This document shows positions 5,922-8,174 of a DNA stretch of 8,174 bases, piece after piece. Both the position numbers and the translations under genes were made by a program. The first letter of the stretch is position 1; the number at the start of each line of letters is the position of its first letter. The notes beneath the pieces were generated by a model. That model was not told where the DNA came from, ran no database searches, and worked only from the letters and a program-made list of their open reading frames with translations. Source of the DNA: GCA-002862325 sp036339295 (GTDB taxonomy: Bacteria; Planctomycetota; Phycisphaerae; Phycisphaerales; SM1A02); the NCBI GenBank assembly GCA_036339295.1, contig JAYZBK010000189.1:1-8174 (forward strand), written 5' to 3'.

Positions 5922-7416
5922 TGCAAGCCTCGAGCTCGGCGGCGAACTTCACGCAGACCTCGTCCCACTGCTCGGCACAGCAGCGCGGCAGCAGCTCGCA
6001 CACGGCGGCACAGCACACGGGATCCGAGCAGCCGGGAGCCAGATGGGTCTCGTTGCAGGGTCCCGCGTCCGGGTTGCCGCAGGCCGGGGCGCAGACCTGC
6101 CGGGCCTGCGATGCACAGGCGAAGTCCCAGGCGTCCGAGCAGCACGCCGGATCGACCATGCAGACCGCGCCGCAGCAGTTGGCATCCTCGCACCCCGGGG
6201 TCGCGTTCGCGTTCAGGCAGCCGCCGGCGTCGGGGACGCCGCACGCGGGGCAGGGGCCGAGGCTTCCGAGGAGAAGGCCGAGGTCGGCACCGTCGGTGTT
6301 CCCGTCCTCGTTGAGATCGGTGCAGCCCCCCTCGCCCCATCCACCGAGCAGGAGGCCGAGGTCGGCGCCGTCGCGGAGCCGGTCGTTGTTGAAGTCGCCC
6401 GGGCACTCCCGGTTGCACGGGTCGGGCTTGCAGGTCGAGGTCGCGATCGCCACGCAGGCCTTGTCCCACGCCGCATCGCAGCAGGAGGGATCGATCTCGC
6501 ACACGATCCGGCAGCAGTCCGCGTCGTCGCAGTAGGGGATCGGCCTCGGCTCGAGGCAAGAGCCCGCCGCGGGATTGCCGCAGGAGACGCAGGTCGCCCG
6601 AGCGATGTTCGCGCACTGCAGGTCCCACGCGACGCCGCAGCAGAAGGGGTCGAGGTCGCAGACCCGCGAGCAGCAGGAGAGATCGGCGCAGCCCGGACCC
6701 TCCGGGTTCGGGAGGAAGCAGTCCCCGCCCTCGCCGCAGGGTTCGGGAATGAATGCCACGCCCTCGAGGGCGATCCGATAGGTGCCGACCTCGCCGGTGA
6801 ACGGCGCCCAGTCGACGAGGGGCAGGATCGCCCCCGCATCGGTCGGGCCGACGGATTGCCCGAACGGCGGCTGGGGGAACATCGTCAACCCACCCTCGGT
6901 CACCGGTCTGACCGGGGCACCCACGATCGCCAGGGCGTAGACGCCCGGTCCCGGGATCGAGCTCGGGTCGGCCTTCAGGGTCGTCTGCTGGTTGCCCTGG
7001 TCGGCATCGTCCGCGGCGAGGAGGCCCCGGCCGTCGGGACGGAAGAGGAAGAGGCGGGTGTCGAAGGTGGCGTCGCCGATCGGTCCGATGGTTCTGGCGG
7101 CGAAGCCGGAGGCATCCCGGATGTAGATGAGGTAGACGTCCTGGAAGTCCCCGACCGGTCCTCCACGAGCGAACCCGCCGCCGCCGTCGAGGCCGCCGTT
7201 GACGGTGTTGACCCCGTTGCCCTGCCCGCGGACCTTCGCCGCCGTCTGGACGGTGTTGCCCGAGTCGGAGTCCTCGACGAAGTCCGGGCCGACGAAGCCG
7301 TCGTCGGCATGGACGGGGCCCCGGCCGAGGCCGAGGGTCGCGGCGAGCAAGAGACCTCCCAGCACGCGAGGCCAGGTCGTTCGGGCGATCCGGTGGACGA
7401 TTTCGATCTGCGGCAT
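5914..7416 (-). CDS. Secreted Cys-rich repeat protein with DVUA0089-like and dockerin-like domains
   Basis: Exported protein of 500 residues; function unknown. A signal peptide is clear: basic start, hydrophobic VLGGLLLAATLGLG (18-31), likely cleavage after VHA (37). Residues 41-223 resemble the DVUA0089/pre-peptidase C-terminal-type beta domain (DVYLIYIRD, FDTRLFLFRPDG, GVYALAIVG, GTYRIALEG). Four ten-cysteine repeats follow, at 227-276, 279-329, 392-442 and 446-498, each with CC-x3-C-x5-CC-x3-WD. Between repeats 2 and 3 lie two dockerin-like calcium loops (341-361 and 367-387), both with DGADLGLLLG. The even cysteine number suggests disulfides formed outside the cytoplasm; adhesion or cell-surface assembly is a guess. 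ATG 7416 has a strong GGAGG six bases upstream. A longer overlapping frame on the same strand (5840-7651) lacks all these traits and is not the gene. Confidence 0.9.
   Translation of the reverse strand: MPQIEIVHRIARTTWPRVLGGLLLAATLGLGRGPVHADDGFVGPDFVEDSDSGNTVQTAAKVRGQGNGVNTVNGGLDGGGGFARGGPVGDFQDVYLIYIRDASGFAARTIGPIGDATFDTRLFLFRPDGRGLLAADDADQGNQQTTLKADPSSIPGPGVYALAIVGAPVRPVTEGGLTMFPQPPFGQSVGPTDAGAILPLVDWAPFTGEVGTYRIALEGVAFIPEPCGEGGDCFLPNPEGPGCADLSCCSRVCDLDPFCCGVAWDLQCANIARATCVSCGNPAAGSCLEPRPIPYCDDADCCRIVCEIDPSCCDAAWDKACVAIATSTCKPDPCNRECPGDFNNDRLRDGADLGLLLGGWGEGGCTDLNEDGNTDGADLGLLLGSLGPCPACGVPDAGGCLNANATPGCEDANCCGAVCMVDPACCSDAWDFACASQARQVCAPACGNPDAGPCNETHLAPGCSDPVCCAAVCELLPRCCAEQWDEVCVKFAAELEACID
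5923..6243 (-). repeat. Cys-rich repeats 3 and 4 of the secreted protein
   Basis: Copies at residues 392-442 and 446-498 keep the spacing of repeats 1 and 2: cysteines at 392, 400, 409, 414, 415, 419, 425, 426, 434, 442 and 446, 454, 463, 468, 469, 473, 479, 480, 488, 498. The conserved tryptophans are W430 and W484. Only the last interval of repeat 4 is longer, by two residues. Repeats 2, 3 and 4 open with C-G-[NV]-P and a Gly/Ala-rich turn; repeat 1 has a shorter first interval. Confidence 0.85.
6259..6402 (-). other. Pair of dockerin-like calcium-binding loops within the secreted protein
   Basis: Residues 341-361 (DFNNDRLRDGADLGLLLGGW) and 367-387 (DLNEDGNTDGADLGLLLGSL) repeat the pattern D-x-N-x-D-x3-D-G-A-D-L-G-L-L-L-G. 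This matches the F-hand calcium loop plus helix of type I dockerins, in the form common in planctomycete secreted proteins. The pair is internal instead of at the C-terminus, and cysteines flank it. Confidence 0.75.
6430..6738 (-). repeat. Cys-rich repeats 1 and 2 of the secreted protein
   Basis: Two adjacent copies of about 50 residues (227-276 and 279-329). Cysteine positions are 227, 233, 243, 248, 249, 253, 259, 260, 268, 276 and 279, 287, 296, 301, 302, 306, 312, 313, 321, 329. From the third cysteine on, the spacing is identical in the two copies. Trp-Asp follows the second CC pair by three residues (W264, W317). The copies differ much more in the other residues, so the duplication is old and the cysteine frame is what is conserved. 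Confidence 0.85.
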
Positions 7417-7422
7417 CTGGTT

Positions 7423-7427
7423 CCTCC
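7423..7427 (-). promoter_or_regulatory. Strong Shine-Dalgarno for the secreted protein, next to a small hairpin
   Basis: On the minus strand GGAGG lies six bases before ATG 7416, which fixes this start. Just upstream, a second GGAGG (7441-7437) can pair with CCTCC (7432-7428) around a four-base loop, leaving the near GGAGG free. The far copy would keep the intervening CCTCC from masking the near one. Confidence 0.65.
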
Positions 7428-7444
7428 GGAGGCTCTCCTCCCGG

Positions 7445-7498
7445 CGAACTCGAATCTAACAGGGCGGCGGCGAATTTCCGCCGAATTGACCTCGAATC
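7445..7498. repeat. Phased CGAA(T/C) repeats in the divergent promoter region
   Basis: CGAATT at 7471, CGAATT at 7482 and CGAATC at 7493 are exactly 11 bp apart, one helical turn. CGAATC at 7451 and CGAACT at 7445 extend the series with other spacing. The array lies directly upstream of the speA -35 box and around the candidate -10 of the opposite gene. It is also the most A/T-rich spot in this GC-rich gap. It may be an operator, an UP-like element or a bend. Confidence 0.4.
7453..7459 (-). promoter_or_regulatory. Weak candidate -10 box for the secreted protein gene
   Basis: The minus strand reads TTAGATT here, which contains TTAGAT and TAGATT (TANNNT form), about 37 bases before ATG 7416. 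No good -35 hexamer is seen at 16-18 bp; the bases there are GC-rich. Confidence 0.25.
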
Positions 7499-7502
7499 GA
7501 TG

Positions 7503-7531
7503 TTGGAGCGGGTTGGTGCCCTCGCTAGGAT
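7503..7531 (+). promoter_or_regulatory. Sigma70-type promoter of speA
   Basis: TTGGAG (7503-7508) and TAGGAT (7526-7531) are separated by exactly 17 bp, close to the housekeeping consensus in both boxes and in spacing. The transcript should begin near 7538, giving a leader of about 65 bases before ATG 7603. It is the best promoter match in the window. Confidence 0.65.
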
Positions 7532-7554
7532 GCCGCGCTCCCGACACGGGGCGA

Positions 7555-7583
7555 CGGTCGATCGTGACCGGCCCCGGGGCCGG
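7555..7583 (+). promoter_or_regulatory. Two mutually exclusive hairpins in the speA leader
   Basis: CGGTC (7555-7559) can pair with GACCG (7566-7570). CCGGCCCCGGGGCCGG (7568-7583) is a perfect 16-base palindrome that folds as a 6-bp stem with a CCGG loop. The two share bases 7568-7570, so only one can form fully at a time. The likely ribosome site GAGGG (7589-7593) lies just after. No known riboswitch is recognised. Confidence 0.3.
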
Positions 7584-7602
7584 CACTCGAGGGATCGGAT
7601 CG

Positions 7603-8174
7603 ATGCAGAGACTGGCCGAGAACACCGGATCCAAGGCGGCCCCGGCCGCATCGGAGGGGATGTCGTCCGAGAAGACGCAGGATCCCGGACTCGATCCCTA
7701 CCTCATCGAATCGTGGGGGGACGGGCTCTTCGTGAAGAGCGACACCGGGTCCATTCGCGTCCGTCCCGATCGATCGCCGGAACGGGAGATCGATCTCCCC
7801 CAGCTCGTCCAGGGGATCAAGGACCGCGGGTACGCGACGCCGGTGCTCTTCCATTTTCGGGACCTCCTCGACACGACCCTGCGGGACATCCGCGACTCCT
7901 TCGAGGCGGCGATCGCCGACCTCGACTACCAGGGTGGGTACGTCGGCGTCTATCCGGTGAAGGTGAACCAGCAGCGCACGGTCGTCGAGGACATCGAGCG
8001 GGCGGGGAGGATGTTCGGATTCGGACTCGAGGTCGGATCCAAGCCCGAACTCCTCGCCGTGCTCGCCCTCACCGCGGACCAGCCCGATCGTCTCGTCATC
8101 TGCAACGGTTTCAAGGAGGCGCGGTACGTCGAGTTCGCGATGCTCGCCGCGAAGCTCGGGCGGTCGATCGTCCC
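7603..8174 (+). CDS. speA: Biosynthetic arginine decarboxylase, 3' end cut off by the window
   Basis: PLP enzyme that decarboxylates L-arginine to agmatine, the first step of the agmatine route to putrescine and spermidine; cytoplasmic. The 190 complete codons in view match the N-terminal part of the SpeA family (fold-III decarboxylases, usually about 630 residues). Visible landmarks are YLIESWGDGLFVKSDTG (the usual 'Y-x-I-x-x-W-G' opening), YVGVYPVKVNQQRTVVEDI with the PLP-binding lysine at 120, FGFGLEVGSKPELLAVLAL, and RLVICNGFKEARYVEFAMLA. The frame stays open to the edge. ATG 7603 has GAGGG nine bases upstream. ATG 7660 has GGAGGGG almost touching it and could start a protein 19 residues shorter; the skipped residues are low-complexity and not conserved. 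The gene is divergent from the secreted-protein gene and has its own sigma70-type promoter. Confidence 0.95.
   Translation, partial: MQRLAENTGSKAAPAASEGMSSEKTQDPGLDPYLIESWGDGLFVKSDTGSIRVRPDRSPEREIDLPQLVQGIKDRGYATPVLFHFRDLLDTTLRDIRDSFEAAIADLDYQGGYVGVYPVKVNQQRTVVEDIERAGRMFGFGLEVGSKPELLAVLALTADQPDRLVICNGFKEARYVEFAMLAAKLGRSIV

Noticed and set aside
6259..6402. Short direct DNA repeats inside the minus-strand gene, considered as a mobile or CRISPR-like element
   Set aside because: The similarity follows from the two dockerin loops coding the same residues; there are no spacers or terminal inverted repeats.
7486..7491. TTGACC as a -35 box for speA
   Set aside because: It is close to consensus, but no -10-like hexamer lies 16-18 bp downstream; TTGGAG at 7503 with TAGGAT at 7526 fits far better.
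5840..7651. 603-codon minus-strand frame covering the whole secreted-protein gene
   Set aside because: It is Arg/Pro/Gly-rich with no signal peptide or domain and would overlap the kinase end and the speA start. The 5914-7416 frame has a signal peptide, repeats and a strong ribosome site.

Overview
The window is GC-rich and tightly packed, and looks like the chromosome of a planctomycete, most likely of the Phycisphaerae type. Three things point there: an ECF sigma factor whose stop codon overlaps the start of a Ser/Thr kinase that has a membrane segment and a TPR tail; a secreted Cys-rich protein with dockerin-like 'GADLGLLLG' repeats and a DVUA0089/pre-peptidase-like domain; and very strong G/C preference at third codon positions. 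The lineage is inferred from protein features, not from a marker gene.

Layout, left to right. (1) 1-590 (+): the 3' part of a FecI-like ECF sigma factor, overlapped by or frameshifted into a small charged ORF that ends at 732. (2) 733-845: a gap holding a very strong hairpin (767-800) and, just before the next gene, a TAGACT box that predicts a leaderless transcript. (3) 846-5889 (+): a probable three-gene operon made of an HscA/DnaK-type Hsp70 chaperone, a second ECF sigma factor after a 29-base gap, and a Ser/Thr kinase whose start overlaps the sigma stop as ATGA. The kinase carries an anti-sigma-type zinc-finger motif at its N-terminus, then the kinase domain, one membrane segment and a TPR-rich tail. 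(4) 5914-7416 (-): a secreted protein convergent with the kinase, only 24 bases from it. It has a signal peptide, a DVUA0089-like domain, four copies of a ten-cysteine repeat, and two dockerin-like calcium loops placed between repeats 2 and 3. (5) 7417-7602: a divergent promoter region with a good sigma70-type promoter facing right, 11-bp-phased CGAAT repeats and leader hairpins. (6) 7603-end (+): the 5' part of speA, biosynthetic arginine decarboxylase, cut by the window edge.

How the genes may work together. The sigma factor and the zinc-finger kinase look like one signalling unit: the kinase protein could hold the sigma factor through its zinc finger and respond to a signal through its TPR side. 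The Hsp70 gene upstream may share the transcript, but a functional link is only inferred. The secreted protein and speA are neighbours with no evident functional tie to this unit. I found no tRNA, rRNA, CRISPR array or insertion sequence. No gene-free stretch exceeds 300 bases.
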